Translations under genes and position numbers: made by a program
Source of the DNA: UBA6244 sp963676875
GTDB lineage: Bacteria; Bacteroidota; Bacteroidia; Bacteroidales; F082
NCBI GenBank assembly: GCA_963676875.1
Contig: OY781436.1
Coordinates: forward strand, 3,038,001-3,102,000
DNA length: 64,000 nucleotides
Reading direction: 5' to 3'
Part shown: piece by piece, positions 26,394 to 36,024 of the stretch
Layout: every line of letters starts with the position of its first letter
How positions within the stretch are numbered: position 1 is the first letter of the stretch
The notes under the pieces: model-generated
The model's database searches: none
The model's input: only the letters and a program-made list of their open reading frames with translations
What the model was told of the DNA's origin: nothing

Positions 26394-26675
26394 AATTGGA
26401 AGTCTGATTCCGAAAGCCAGTGAGTGAGCCCAACGTCGGGTTTCCGGCCCGCCGAATCGGGGTCAGGTACACTATCGTCCTGAAAAGGAAGACCCAGAAC
26501 CATCTGTTAACTGAAAAAACGATGTTAACGCTGATTCTCCACGAATTCACAATTCAGGCAATTGGTGCTTATGGGATTAAATATCCCATCAATCCATCCT
26601 AACATGCACCTTCGGAAACCATGATTCACTTTTTTATGCTAATTTTACGGCTTATTAATAAAAAGTGCTTGTACT
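26394..26675. other. Gap after repeat array, upstream of Xaa-Pro aminopeptidase
   Basis: No gene is seen. The start contains CGAAAGCC and a GGGTTTCCGGCCCGCCGAATCGGGG palindromic patch split over 26438-26463, probably more repeat material. The promoter of the aminopeptidase should be in the last 80 bp, though no good TAnnTTTG is present. Confidence 0.5.
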
Positions 26676-28097
26676 ATGTTCGACAAAAAAATTTATATCC
26701 AAAGAAGAGAAAAACTCAAAGCTGAAATGAAAACCGGAATTGCCTTGTTTTTGGGCAACGTGGAAGCAGCTTTCAACTACCCTGCCAACACGTATTCGTT
26801 TCGTCAGGACAGTCACTTTCGTTACTTTTTCGGGTTGAACCATCCCGGATTTGCCGGTGTAATTGATTTTGACAATAAAACCGACATTGTTTTTGCCAAC
26901 GACGTGGACATCGAAGACATCATCTGGATGGGCAACCAACCCACCGTAAAAGACATGGCTGCCGAAGCAGGCATTGAAAAAACAGCCCCTTACGCTGAAC
27001 TGGCCATCTATCTGAAAACCGCACTAGACGAAGGTAAACACATTCATTTTTTGCCCCCATACCGTGGCGAAACCATCATGGAACTGGCCTCACTTCTCAA
27101 CCTGGATGTGGATCAGGTAAAAGCCAATGCCAGCGTTGAATTGATAAAGGCAGTGGTGAAACTAAAGGAAATCAAGGATGAAACCGAGATTGCTGAAATT
27201 GAAAAAGCCGTGGACATCGCTTACATGATGCATACCACTTCCATGAAAATGGCCAAACCCGGAATGGTAGAGCAGGAAATCGCCGGAACCATCGAAGGTA
27301 TTTCGCTGGCACTTGGCGGACCTGTTTCGTTTCCCATCATTCTGAGTCAGGACGGACAAACCCTTCACAACCACGACCACAGCAAGGTGCTCGAGGAAGG
27401 CCGCATGATGGTCACCGATGCAGGCGCCGAAACACAGGAAGGCTATTGCAGCGACATCACCCGCACGGTTCCTGTGGGCGGAAAATTCAATAAACGTCAG
27501 GCCGGTGTATATCAGGCTGTGCTGGATGCCAACGAGGCCGCCATTGAAGCCGTCAAACCGGGCGTAAAATACAGAGAAATCCACTTTTTGGCTTGCCGTA
27601 CCCTGGTTGACGGGCTGAAAAAAATTGGTTTGATGAAAGGCGACACCGCAGCAGCCGTTGAGGCCAGAGCACATACACTTTTTATGCCCCACGGATTGGG
27701 ACACATGATGGGTATGGACGTGCACGACATGGAAGGATTGGGCGAAAACTTTGTGGGATACGACGAAAACACCGTAAGAGCCACTGAGTTTGGTAACGCT
27801 TACCTTCGCCTGGGTAAAGAACTAAAACCCGGTATGGTGCTCACCGTTGAACCAGGCTGCTACTTTATTCCGGCCCTCATCGACCAATATCGCAAGGAAG
27901 GGGTTTTCGATGAGTTCATTAACTTCGATTTGGTGGAAACCTACAAAGACTTTGGCGGAATTCGCATCGAAGACGATGTGCTGGTTACCGAAACCGGATA
28001 CCGCGTCTTAGGCAAGCCCATTCCAAAATCCATCGCCGAGGTGGAAAAAACCATGGCCGAACCAAGGGAATGGCTAAAATGGGAAGGGTTTATATAA
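26676..28097 (+). CDS. Xaa-Pro aminopeptidase (M24B)
   Basis: A 473-residue cytoplasmic metallopeptidase that removes an N-terminal residue preceding proline. An aminopeptidase-P N-terminal domain (about 5-150, SFRQDSHFRYFFGLNHPG) is followed by the pita-bread catalytic domain. The five metal ligands are visible in order: Asp in VTDAGAE, Asp in SDITRT, His in PHGLGHMMGMDVHD, Glu in TVEPG and Glu in GIRIEDD. Length is normal. It stands alone, with an intrinsic terminator 27 bp downstream and a repeat-filled gap upstream. Confidence 0.93.
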   Translation: MFDKKIYIQRREKLKAEMKTGIALFLGNVEAAFNYPANTYSFRQDSHFRYFFGLNHPGFAGVIDFDNKTDIVFANDVDIEDIIWMGNQPTVKDMAAEAGIEKTAPYAELAIYLKTALDEGKHIHFLPPYRGETIMELASLLNLDVDQVKANASVELIKAVVKLKEIKDETEIAEIEKAVDIAYMMHTTSMKMAKPGMVEQEIAGTIEGISLALGGPVSFPIILSQDGQTLHNHDHSKVLEEGRMMVTDAGAETQEGYCSDITRTVPVGGKFNKRQAGVYQAVLDANEAAIEAVKPGVKYREIHFLACRTLVDGLKKIGLMKGDTAAAVEARAHTLFMPHGLGHMMGMDVHDMEGLGENFVGYDENTVRATEFGNAYLRLGKELKPGMVLTVEPGCYFIPALIDQYRKEGVFDEFINFDLVETYKDFGGIRIEDDVLVTETGYRVLGKPIPKSIAEVEKTMAEPREWLKWEGFI

Positions 28098-28123
28098 AAT
28101 AATCCCGTTACAATAAACAGTTT

Positions 28124-28158
28124 AAAAACGACGTCGATGAATTTTGACGTCGTTTTTT
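28124..28158 (+). terminator. Intrinsic terminator of the aminopeptidase gene
   Basis: A perfect AACGACGTC/GACGTCGTT stem with loop GATGAATTTT, flanked by an A-run and six T. A near copy with the same loop is at 30617-30652. Confidence 0.88.
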
Positions 28159-28364
28159 ATTTGATATCAATTGGTTAGGCGATATCATGCACACCTCCAT
28201 CACAACTGGTTTGTCCCTCACATGAGTACAGTTTTTAGATGGTGTACCTTAAAAGCATGAAATTATTTCGGTGATTTTAGTACCCTGTGAGGCTCAAAAT
28301 TTGAAAAATGATTAATATTGTTTTCTGAATTAATACACCCAAAAACGACCTAGTTGATTTTATT

Positions 28365-30449
28365 ATGACTCCACCATTGAACCAACTAATTAAAAAGTAC
28401 GATTTCCTCCTGCTCCTGTTGGTAACCATTTTGGCCTACTTTCCCGGACTCAGCGGCAACTACCTCAATTGGGATGATTATCAATACATTGTGAACAACC
28501 CTGATGTGAAACTTTTTACAATGGAAAACATTGTCAATTTTTTCACCAAGGCATACAACAATACATACGTGCCGTTAAGCATGCTAAGTTGGGCAGTGGA
28601 GTTGAAGATTTTCGGATATCAACCGATGGTGCATTTATTGGTTAACCTCTTGCTCCATTTGGGAACGGTTTGGGTGGTTTATGGCATTTCCCGTCGTTTG
28701 TTTTCCAATTCGTTAGCTCCCATACTCATCACTTCCGTATTTGCCCTGCATCCCGTGCATGTGGAATCGGTATCGTGGATTACCGAGCGAAAAGATGTGC
28801 TTTTTGGCTTGTTCTTTTTTCTGTCGCTCCACCAATATATCCGGCATTTGGATGCCGAAAACAAATTCGGACGACATGCCCGATTGGCCTTGATATTTTT
28901 TGTGCTTGCGTTGTTTAGCAAAGGTCAGGCCGTGGCATTGGCACCGGTGATTGTTTTAACCGATATTTTCAAGGGCAGGTTTAAGTTTTCGTGGCGATAT
29001 GGTTTGAGTAAACTCCCATGGTTTGCGTTGGCAATAATTTTTGGTCTGTTGGCCATACATTTTCAATCGGGTTTTGGGAAAAATGTACAGGTGGAATACC
29101 AATTTTCGGTTTTGGAACGCATGGCCATTGCCGCCATCGCCTTTTTAAAATATGTGTATGTCACCATACTGCCATATCAACTTAATCCTGTCAATCCGCT
29201 TCCCAATCCCGACATGCCATTACCCGATTATTACTATTTGGCCATATTAATCTTTCCGTCTTTTCTAGCGCTCATCTTTTTGTTCTGGAAGAAAAATAAG
29301 GAGGTAGCTTTCGGCATGACATTTTTTGTACTTACCCTCGTGTTGATGCTCGACCACACCCGTGTGGGGATCGTGCTTTTTGCCGATCGATTTCTGTATG
29401 TGCCTATTTTTGGTTTCGGTATCATCACAGCCGTGCTGTTTCGTGGTATCTATAATCGTTTCGGGAAAACGTCTGCAATTTTGATCATTGGTTTATTGCT
29501 ATCATTTTATGCCATAAAAACCAATTTACAAAGCCGGATTTGGAATAACCTTGAAAGCCTTTCCGAATATTCGCTGAGTCTGGACGACAACAATCCGGTG
29601 GCGCTTTACCTAAGAGCTGACGACCTCGTATCTCATTCTCAATACGATTCTGCCTTTATTTTGCTAGAAAAGGCGCACAAAATACACCCCAACTTGTTTC
29701 AGCCGGCCTACCTAAGCGCCACCTGCTTAAAACACATGAACAAATTTAATCAGGCAAATCAGGTGCTCACCGAATTAATACGCAGATATCCCAAAGAATC
29801 CAACCTGTATTACAGCAGAAGCAATGTGTTGATGGCATTGAACAGACATGAGGAAGCCAAAAAAGACATCGACCAAATGTTGCAGCTTGATCCTCACAAC
29901 AGAACAGCTCAAACGCAACTGGCATTTTACTATCATGGCTCACACCGCATCAACGAATCAATAAAAATTATCAAAGAAAATTTGCGAACCGATCCCGACA
30001 ATATTGGATTGTTCTATTTACAGGCCAAAAATTACCTGGAACTGGGCAAGGCGGATGAAGCCATGTACAACATCCAGAAGGCCATTCAACTTTCGGAAGA
30101 AAAAAACGAATCAGACCTATACCAATTGATTAACATAAGGAGTGAAATATACGGAAGGCTTAAAGGCAACCTTGAAATGGCAGAAAAAGATGCCACGACT
30201 TCCATTAAGTTAAACCCATGGAATGATGTGGGATACAACAATTTGGCCTTGATAAAAATTGCCAAGCAGGATTTGGTAGAAGCGGAAAAGTTGTTGAAAA
30301 AAGCCGTTGAAGTCAATCCAACTTACTGTGAAGCCGCCATCAATTTAGCCGTGCTTTATGCTCAAACCAAACAACTATCCCTTAAAAACCAATACGTAAA
30401 ATTAGCGCTCGATAATGGTTGCGATGTGCCACCGGTGCTGCTAAAATAA
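28365..30449 (+). CDS. Membrane GT-C-like (TMTC-type) protein with C-terminal TPR repeats
   Basis: A 694-residue protein. The N-terminal ~400 residues form about ten membrane helices with GT-C features: NWDDYQYIVNN near residue 37 holds the acidic pair of the first loop, and FALHPVHVESVSWITERKDVLFG matches TMTC/PMT-type O-glycosyltransferases. The C-terminal ~270 residues are tetratricopeptide repeats (YLRADDLVSHSQYDSAFILLEKA, YNNLALIKIAKQDLVEAEKLLKKAVEVNP). It may transfer a lipid-linked sugar to proteins outside the inner membrane, the TPR part binding the acceptor. This is inference from the family. It is a single gene between two related terminators. Confidence 0.8.
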   Translation: MTPPLNQLIKKYDFLLLLLVTILAYFPGLSGNYLNWDDYQYIVNNPDVKLFTMENIVNFFTKAYNNTYVPLSMLSWAVELKIFGYQPMVHLLVNLLLHLGTVWVVYGISRRLFSNSLAPILITSVFALHPVHVESVSWITERKDVLFGLFFFLSLHQYIRHLDAENKFGRHARLALIFFVLALFSKGQAVALAPVIVLTDIFKGRFKFSWRYGLSKLPWFALAIIFGLLAIHFQSGFGKNVQVEYQFSVLERMAIAAIAFLKYVYVTILPYQLNPVNPLPNPDMPLPDYYYLAILIFPSFLALIFLFWKKNKEVAFGMTFFVLTLVLMLDHTRVGIVLFADRFLYVPIFGFGIITAVLFRGIYNRFGKTSAILIIGLLLSFYAIKTNLQSRIWNNLESLSEYSLSLDDNNPVALYLRADDLVSHSQYDSAFILLEKAHKIHPNLFQPAYLSATCLKHMNKFNQANQVLTELIRRYPKESNLYYSRSNVLMALNRHEEAKKDIDQMLQLDPHNRTAQTQLAFYYHGSHRINESIKIIKENLRTDPDNIGLFYLQAKNYLELGKADEAMYNIQKAIQLSEEKNESDLYQLINIRSEIYGRLKGNLEMAEKDATTSIKLNPWNDVGYNNLALIKIAKQDLVEAEKLLKKAVEVNPTYCEAAINLAVLYAQTKQLSLKNQYVKLALDNGCDVPPVLLK

Positions 30450-30544
30450 ACATGTCAACTTGAGTTTCGATTGATATAAATTCGTGTTACTATCATTTAT
30501 TCTGAACGAAATACAGAATCTCTATTTCCATATATCAATTCTAG

Positions 30545-30566
30545 GGCACAAGCGGACGCTTGCGCC
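30545..30566 (-). repeat. Dispersed 22-bp palindromic (REP-like) element, reverse orientation
   Basis: GGCACAAGCG pairs with CGCTTGCGCC through a 2-nt loop. The same element occurs in forward orientation at 38655-38676 and at the head of each 317-bp unit at 51-52 kb. Confidence 0.7.
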
Positions 30567-30616
30567 AGGTTTGGGGAAGGTTTTTTGTGGACTAACTTAT
30601 TTCCCTTAACTAATTA

Positions 30617-30652
30617 AAAACAACGTCGATGAATTTTGACGCCGTTTTTTTT
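30617..30652 (+). terminator. Intrinsic terminator-like hairpin after the TMTC-like gene
   Basis: An AACAACGTC/GACGCCGTT stem with two mismatches, loop GATGAATTTT, then nine T. Loop and outer stem equal those of the terminator at 28124-28158. Confidence 0.75.
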
Positions 30653-30801
30653 TAAATTTGGAGCTACTTATTTAAGTCTATTCAAGAGCATTGTAGTGTT
30701 TTAAAAAAATATTTATTACTACTCTTTAAACGAGAGTTGCAACCTGATAGATAATCGAACGATAAAATCATAATGCATTTGTTCCTTGTTAGCACACACA
30801 C

Positions 30802-32031
30802 ATGGAAGATCAGCTAAAAAACCGAGAGCAACTTATTGCTGAATTGAATGATCTGAAACTGAAGTATCATGAATTAGATATTTCCTTCAAAGAAACCATT
30901 CAAAAGAACCAAATCCTGCTCGATACCATTATCAATAATATTCCGTGTTCGGTTTTTGTTAAAGACAAGAACTACCGTAAATTGGTGGCAAACGAATCGC
31001 ATTTAAAACGCATGCGTGCCCATATTAAGAGCATTGGGCTGAATCCTGACACAGATATTTTAGGCAAAACTGACTTCGAAGTCACCTCTTTTGAAGTTTC
31101 GCAAGACTATTTTGCTGATGATCAAAAGGTGATACGCGACGGAGAATCCATTTTGAATAAGGAAGAAGAAGGATTTGATCCGGAAGGTAATCCAATCAAC
31201 CTGATCATTACCAAAATTCCCTTGAAGGACCATCAGGGTGAGATAATAGGTATGGTAGGAATAACTTCAGATGTTACCGAACTTCGTCAAATAGGCGAAG
31301 AAGTAAAGCTAAAAAACGAACAACTCATAAAAATAAATGCAGAAAAGGACAAATTCTTTTCCATCATTGCACACGACTTGCGTAGCCCGTTCACTTCAAT
31401 AATGGGATTTAGCGAACTGCTATTAGATCAGGTAAAAGTCAGGGATTATAAAGGTGTTGAAGAATATGCCGACATAATTTTAAAATCTTCAACCCGAGCA
31501 GTGGATCTTTTAATGAACCTCATGTACTGGGCGCGATCACAAACAGGCAGAATAGCATTCAACCCCGTAAAAATCGATATGAGAAGCTTGATCGGGGAAA
31601 CGATCCTATTATTTGAAGAAATTGCTCAACAAAAAAACATTAGCATCGGTAAAAAAATAGACGCTGATATCTCTGCTCTTGCCGACAAGGCAATGATAAG
31701 CACCGTGCTGAGAAACCTACTTTCCAACGCCATCAAGTTTACGTATCCCGGCGGCACCATCCACATTGCTGTCGAATCCACTCCCAATGCATTGCTTGTT
31801 TCAGTAAGGGACAATGGAATGGGAATTTCTAAAACCAACCTTGAAAAAATATTCAGATTGGACGAAACCACCTCCACCACAGGAACTCAGCAGGAAAAAG
31901 GCACCGGATTAGGGTTGATTCTCTGTAAAGAGTTTATCGAAAAACACCAAAAAAGAATATGGGTAGTGAGTAAAGTAGGTGAAGGCTCTACTTTTTACTT
32001 TACTTTACCAGTTGGGCCAAAGAATAGCTAA
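30802..32031 (+). CDS. Cytoplasmic PAS-domain sensor histidine kinase
   Basis: A 409-residue kinase without membrane segments. A short coiled coil (about 3-35) leads into a PAS domain (about 38-160, LDTIINNIPCSVFVKDKNYR with a PAC-like end IGMVGITSDVTELRQ). HisKA follows with FFSIIAHDLRSPFTSIMGF, phospho-acceptor His 191, then the ATPase domain with N box LRNLLSNAIKFT, DNGMGI, and GTGLGLILCKEFIE. No response regulator is adjacent, so it is an orphan. The PAS domain would sense a small ligand, redox state or light; no cofactor-binding residue can be named. Confidence 0.88.
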   Translation: MEDQLKNREQLIAELNDLKLKYHELDISFKETIQKNQILLDTIINNIPCSVFVKDKNYRKLVANESHLKRMRAHIKSIGLNPDTDILGKTDFEVTSFEVSQDYFADDQKVIRDGESILNKEEEGFDPEGNPINLIITKIPLKDHQGEIIGMVGITSDVTELRQIGEEVKLKNEQLIKINAEKDKFFSIIAHDLRSPFTSIMGFSELLLDQVKVRDYKGVEEYADIILKSSTRAVDLLMNLMYWARSQTGRIAFNPVKIDMRSLIGETILLFEEIAQQKNISIGKKIDADISALADKAMISTVLRNLLSNAIKFTYPGGTIHIAVESTPNALLVSVRDNGMGISKTNLEKIFRLDETTSTTGTQQEKGTGLGLILCKEFIEKHQKRIWVVSKVGEGSTFYFTLPVGPKNS

Positions 32032-32324
32032 ACGACTATTTTTCAACACACCAATCAATCGGGTATTCATATTTCAGGTAAGTATAACAAGACATTTAAA
32101 GGGTGGAGGCGCATCCTAAAATACCTTTGACCAGATATAAAAAAGCCGACAAAGTAACCTTTGCACGACACCTTCATCCTTTTTCGATAAACCAAACGTG
32201 GGAGAAAGCATGATTATAGAAGCAACCTCCATGAGTTTTCATCTATTTCAGGGAGTATATTCCGTTGGGTAGTCTCAAGTCGATTTGGTCGACCGTCAGG
32301 AACAGAACAATCTTCAAAAAGGAG
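32032..32324. other. Gap between convergent genes
   Basis: 293 bp between the PAS kinase and the convergent leucyl aminopeptidase. I see no gene, strong terminator or repeat. Confidence 0.5.
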
Positions 32325-33767
32325 CTATGCAACAGGAACCTTCGATTGAATGAAATCGAACAACAACCTCACGCCAACACCTGTTCCGCCAATGGGACGA
32401 TAGGTATCGCGTTTGCTCAAAAAGGCAGGTCCGGCGATGTCCAGATGTATGTATGGGTAGTCGGTAAAATGTTCCAGAAATTTGGCAGCAGTGATGGCAC
32501 CGGCCTCAGGACCACCAATGTTTTTCAGATCGGCGATTTCCGACTTTAAAAGTTCTTTGTATTCATCCCACATGGGAAATTCAACAATGCGTTCGTGCAT
32601 CAGATCGCCTGATTTTTTCAGCAGTTCAAATTCCGCATCCGACTTGGCTTTCATACCCACCATGGCCATAGGGCCAATGGCATGGGCTGCAGATCCGGTA
32701 AGGGTTGCCATATCAATAACCAGCTCGGGATCGAAATTTTTGGCATAACTCAAGGCATCGGCCAGTATCATTCGACCTTCTGCATCCGTGTTCATCACTT
32801 CCACGGTGGTACCATCGTGCATCAACACCACATCACCGGGGGTATAGGCATTGCCATCGGGACGATTGTCGGTGGCAGGCACCAGTCCGATTACGTAAAG
32901 GGGAAGGTTGGCCTGTGCCATGGCATGAACGGCAGATGCCACCGCAGCAGCTCCGGCCATATCGCTTTTCATGGTATCCATATAAGCAGTGGGTTTCAAA
33001 CTTAATCCGCCGGTATCGTAAACCACACCTTTACCTACAAAAATATAAGGCTTTTTATTGATGGCATTTTCGGGTTTCCACTCAATGATTGAAAAAGTAG
33101 GTGGATTAATGCTTCCGCGGTTGACTGCCAGCAGACCACCCATATTGAGAGACTCAATCTTTTTCTTGTTAAAGACCTCCACTTTTGCGCCACTTATTTC
33201 GGCTTGTTTTTTAATTTCCTCCGACAATTGTACTGCCGTTAAAAAACTATCGGGTTCGTTCACCAAATTTCGGGCAAAACAAACAGCATCAACAATTAAT
33301 TTCAACCCTTCCAGGTCGCTTTCTTCCATTTCAGACATGTAAACATCCACCTGTGTCAGGCTATGTTCTACTTTCATGGCATCGCCGCGGTATTTCAAGA
33401 ACTGGTAACTTCCCAGAAGTAATCCTTCGGTATAAGCCAATACTTCCTCTTTGGAGGCATTAATCGGCACAATTACCACGCGTTCTACCATGGCTTTCTT
33501 CAGTAGGTGTTGAGTTTGGTTGCCGTTTTTTCTGTAATTTTCCAAACGCACATCGCGCACGCCTAGCAAATCGCCGTAAACCACATACGCCAGGTTTTTA
33601 TAGCGATTGATTTCCACTACCTTATGCTTGTTGCGGTGTTGTTTTCTCACAAAATCAATTTCATCAGGACTTAGGGGTATATCTTTTAAATCCGTTCCGG
33701 CTTTTATCAGGTAAACTACATTGGCTGCTGTTGGCTTTCTCAGGCCTTTTCGTAAAACAATATTCAT
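32325..33767 (-). CDS. Leucyl aminopeptidase (M17)
   Basis: A 480-residue cytosolic di-metal aminopeptidase that removes N-terminal residues from peptides. The N-terminal domain is shorter and divergent, as is common in Bacteroidota. The catalytic domain shows FVGKGVVYDTGGLSLKP with the metal-binding Lys and Asp, MKSDMAGAA, and the family signature NTDAEGRMILADAL. The C-terminus carries the glycine-rich PIGGTGVGVRLL. It has no signal peptide. It is 69 bp downstream of waaA on the same strand, so co-transcription is possible though the functions are unrelated. Confidence 0.93.
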   Translation of the reverse strand: MNIVLRKGLRKPTAANVVYLIKAGTDLKDIPLSPDEIDFVRKQHRNKHKVVEINRYKNLAYVVYGDLLGVRDVRLENYRKNGNQTQHLLKKAMVERVVIVPINASKEEVLAYTEGLLLGSYQFLKYRGDAMKVEHSLTQVDVYMSEMEESDLEGLKLIVDAVCFARNLVNEPDSFLTAVQLSEEIKKQAEISGAKVEVFNKKKIESLNMGGLLAVNRGSINPPTFSIIEWKPENAINKKPYIFVGKGVVYDTGGLSLKPTAYMDTMKSDMAGAAAVASAVHAMAQANLPLYVIGLVPATDNRPDGNAYTPGDVVLMHDGTTVEVMNTDAEGRMILADALSYAKNFDPELVIDMATLTGSAAHAIGPMAMVGMKAKSDAEFELLKKSGDLMHERIVEFPMWDEYKELLKSEIADLKNIGGPEAGAITAAKFLEHFTDYPYIHLDIAGPAFLSKRDTYRPIGGTGVGVRLLFDFIQSKVPVA

Positions 33768-33835
33768 GATATAATTTTTTTAGAAAGGCAAATATACCAA
33801 AGGTTTTTAAAAAAGAGAAGTATTAATGCAGAATG

Positions 33836-35098
33836 TTATAATAATGCCCTTTGTTTTTGTACCAAAAAGGAACCGGATTTGTCCATTATTGCTGAGGTAG
33901 CCCCAGAATTTTCACGGATATAATTTCGAGCATGACTTCCGGCATGGTTCAGTTTTGTCTTGTTTGTCAATAAGTCAAGAATTATTTCAACTCCTTCATT
34001 TTCTGTGGAAACGGCGAAACCACCTTCCACCTGTTTCAGATCAATTGCCTCCTTAAAACGCAGATGATTTGGGCCAAAAACCACCGGAACGCCATAAGCC
34101 GCAGCTTCGGGCAAATTGTGAATACCCACACCAAAACCGCCACCGATATAAGCAAGATGAGCATATTGATACAGTTGCGACAACAATCCAATGGTATTGA
34201 CTATCAACACGCGACAATCAGTGGGCCAAACATCGGGCATTTGGGTGTATAAAACTGGATGAAACGGAGCAAATTTCTTTTGGATGGCTTCAATATGTGC
34301 CTCATCCACCAGATGCGGTGCCAGCAATAACTTCAACTCAATTGGGGCTTGTTGCATGACTTTGAGTAGTAATTGTTCGTCCACCGGCCACGTGCTTCCT
34401 CCCACAAACAAAGGGCTTTGTCGTTTGAACTGTTCAATTTTCTCAAATGGTTGGGCGTTATTCACCAATGACAATACACGGTCGAAACGTGTGTCACCGG
34501 CCACTTCGGCGTGGTTCACCCCTATGCTTTCGAGCAAGTCGGCTGATTTTTCGTCCTGCACAAAAAAGTAAGTCACCTTTTGAAACTGTCTCCTGAACCA
34601 CATGCCCCACCAACTAAAATAATGCTGTGAAGGCCTGAAAATAACAGAGAAAAACAAAGTAGGCACCTTCATTTTATACAGGGCATCGATGTAATTGAAC
34701 CAAAATTCGTATTTCACAAAAAACGCCATGACCGGTTTCAAATGGCGCACCAGAAGTCGCGCGTTTCGTGGTGTGTCGGGAGGAAGATAATATACCCAGT
34801 CGGCACCCTGGTAATTTTTTTGAACCTCATATCCTGAAGGAGAGAAAAATGTAAGAAATATCTTGGTTCCCGGATAGTTGCGCTTGATGGATTCCATCAC
34901 GGGGCGGCCTTGCTCAAATTCTCCCAAAGAAGCACAATGAAACCAAACAATGGGGTCGTTGGTAACCACTTCTCGTCGGATACGTGAAATCAAGTGCTTG
35001 CGGCCTTCCACCCACCGGCGGGCTTTTGGATTAAAAAGGGCGGCAATACGCAACCCCAGCGTGTAAGCATAAACAAAGATTTGATAAAGCCAATACAT
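33836..35098 (-). CDS. waaA: 3-deoxy-D-manno-octulosonic acid (Kdo) transferase
   Basis: A 420-residue GT30 glycosyltransferase that attaches Kdo from CMP-Kdo to the lipid A precursor at the inner membrane. An N-terminal membrane anchor (about 1-22) is followed by WFHCASLGEFEQGRP, which holds the catalytic Glu (residue 60). The acceptor region KYEFWFNYI, the PTLFFSVIFRPSQ segment, and the donor-domain IGGGFGVGIHNLPEAAAYGVPV motif are all present. Length is normal. It follows a small outer-membrane-protein gene with only 2 bp between them. Confidence 0.95.
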   Translation of the reverse strand: MYWLYQIFVYAYTLGLRIAALFNPKARRWVEGRKHLISRIRREVVTNDPIVWFHCASLGEFEQGRPVMESIKRNYPGTKIFLTFFSPSGYEVQKNYQGADWVYYLPPDTPRNARLLVRHLKPVMAFFVKYEFWFNYIDALYKMKVPTLFFSVIFRPSQHYFSWWGMWFRRQFQKVTYFFVQDEKSADLLESIGVNHAEVAGDTRFDRVLSLVNNAQPFEKIEQFKRQSPLFVGGSTWPVDEQLLLKVMQQAPIELKLLLAPHLVDEAHIEAIQKKFAPFHPVLYTQMPDVWPTDCRVLIVNTIGLLSQLYQYAHLAYIGGGFGVGIHNLPEAAAYGVPVVFGPNHLRFKEAIDLKQVEGGFAVSTENEGVEIILDLLTNKTKLNHAGSHARNYIRENSGATSAIMDKSGSFLVQKQRALL

Positions 35099-35100
35099 AC

Positions 35101-35868
35101 TTAATTATAGTAGTATGGGTCAGGAGCCCGGTTGTAAATGGGTAAAAACCAACCTACTTTGATACCGTAAAACAGGTCGAGGTTGGTACCGGTATCCTTT
35201 TTTTGTAAATCGAAAATCCAGTCGCGCTGACTGGTAGTAAAGCCTTGCACAAATTCAAAACCGGCGTAAAAATTCACCAAACGTGATTTTCCCATGTACA
35301 TATACCCCACAAACTCGTTGAGGGAAACGCCTGCGCGCAAGCGATCGTAACCCTTGGCGTAGTCGTCAATGATTTGGGGAGCTGTCCGGTGTTGGTTGTC
35401 GATTTTCATGCGATGCACCAGAAAGCCCACGCCACCCGAAAGCATCAGCCCCGAATTGGGGTTGGCGCTCCATACGTTGAGCACTTTGCCCACGCTGGCT
35501 GTAAGATTATATCCGCGTTCGTAGAGGGTGTAAAGGGCATAGGTTCCGTTTCCATCGATGATGAAGTGGTTGTCGGTTTCTACCATTTTTAAAATGGAGT
35601 CGGCATTTTTAATGTCGCTTCCAAAAATGAAATTCATTTCCACCGTCCACAGCCAATTGCGGTTGGTTTTGTACCTAATGGCAGCTCCAACAGTAGAATT
35701 GTTGCCATATTCTTTGGTCATATCGCCCCCCGCAAACTGATAAGCATAAGACACGGTAGGCAAAAAAGCACCCACTGCCGAATCAGCCGGATTGACCTGA
35801 GCTTTAGTCACCAGTACACCGATCAAGGCAAATATCAGGAGGTAAAGTCTTTTCATCATTTGCTGCAA
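35101..35868 (-). CDS. Outer membrane beta-barrel-like protein linked to waaA
   Basis: A 255-residue secreted protein with a signal peptide ending near TKAQ (residue 23). The body alternates Gly and aromatic residues (VSYAYQFAGGDMTKEYGNNSTVGAAIRY, LMLSGGVGFLVHRMKI, FYGIKVGWFLPIYN), as expected of an outer-membrane beta-barrel. It is not a named family that I recognise. An ATG at 35856 (MKRLYL) is an alternative start. The 2-bp gap to waaA indicates one operon, so a role in LPS-rich outer-membrane biogenesis is plausible but unproven. Confidence 0.72.
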   Translation of the reverse strand: MQQMMKRLYLLIFALIGVLVTKAQVNPADSAVGAFLPTVSYAYQFAGGDMTKEYGNNSTVGAAIRYKTNRNWLWTVEMNFIFGSDIKNADSILKMVETDNHFIIDGNGTYALYTLYERGYNLTASVGKVLNVWSANPNSGLMLSGGVGFLVHRMKIDNQHRTAPQIIDDYAKGYDRLRAGVSLNEFVGYMYMGKSRLVNFYAGFEFVQGFTTSQRDWIFDLQKKDTGTNLDLFYGIKVGWFLPIYNRAPDPYYYN

Positions 35869-35977
35869 TTTTAAGGCAAAGATAAACTGAAAATCAGGAA
35901 ACCTGGCCGGTTTGTAAATATTAACTAATTATTGTACGAAAAAGTATGTAACAAATAGCAAGTTTGGGCACTTTATC

Positions 35978-35985
35978 TATCTTTG
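35978..35985 (+). promoter_or_regulatory. -7 box deciding the start of the DegT aminotransferase
   Basis: TATCTTTG matches TAnnTTTG. Transcription would start near 35992, which excludes an in-frame ATG at 35983 and supports the ATG at 36025. Confidence 0.55.
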
Positions 35986-36024
35986 CAAACGTTTTGTGAA
36001 ATTATTAACATCAATATAAAACGC

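Larger units (their letters stand above)
30450..30801. other. Gap with a reverse GGCACAAGCG hairpin and a terminator
   Basis: No gene is visible in 352 bp. A copy of the dispersed palindrome GGCACAAGCG-GA-CGCTTGCGCC is at 30545-30566 and a terminator at 30617-30652. A CTGAACGAAATACAGAATCTC-like segment near 30503 resembles other intergenic repeat text. The promoter of the PAS kinase was not identified. Confidence 0.6.

Noticed and set aside
35983..36024. Upstream ATG for the aminotransferase
   Set aside because: It falls within a TATCTTTG -7 box, so the transcript would start after it.
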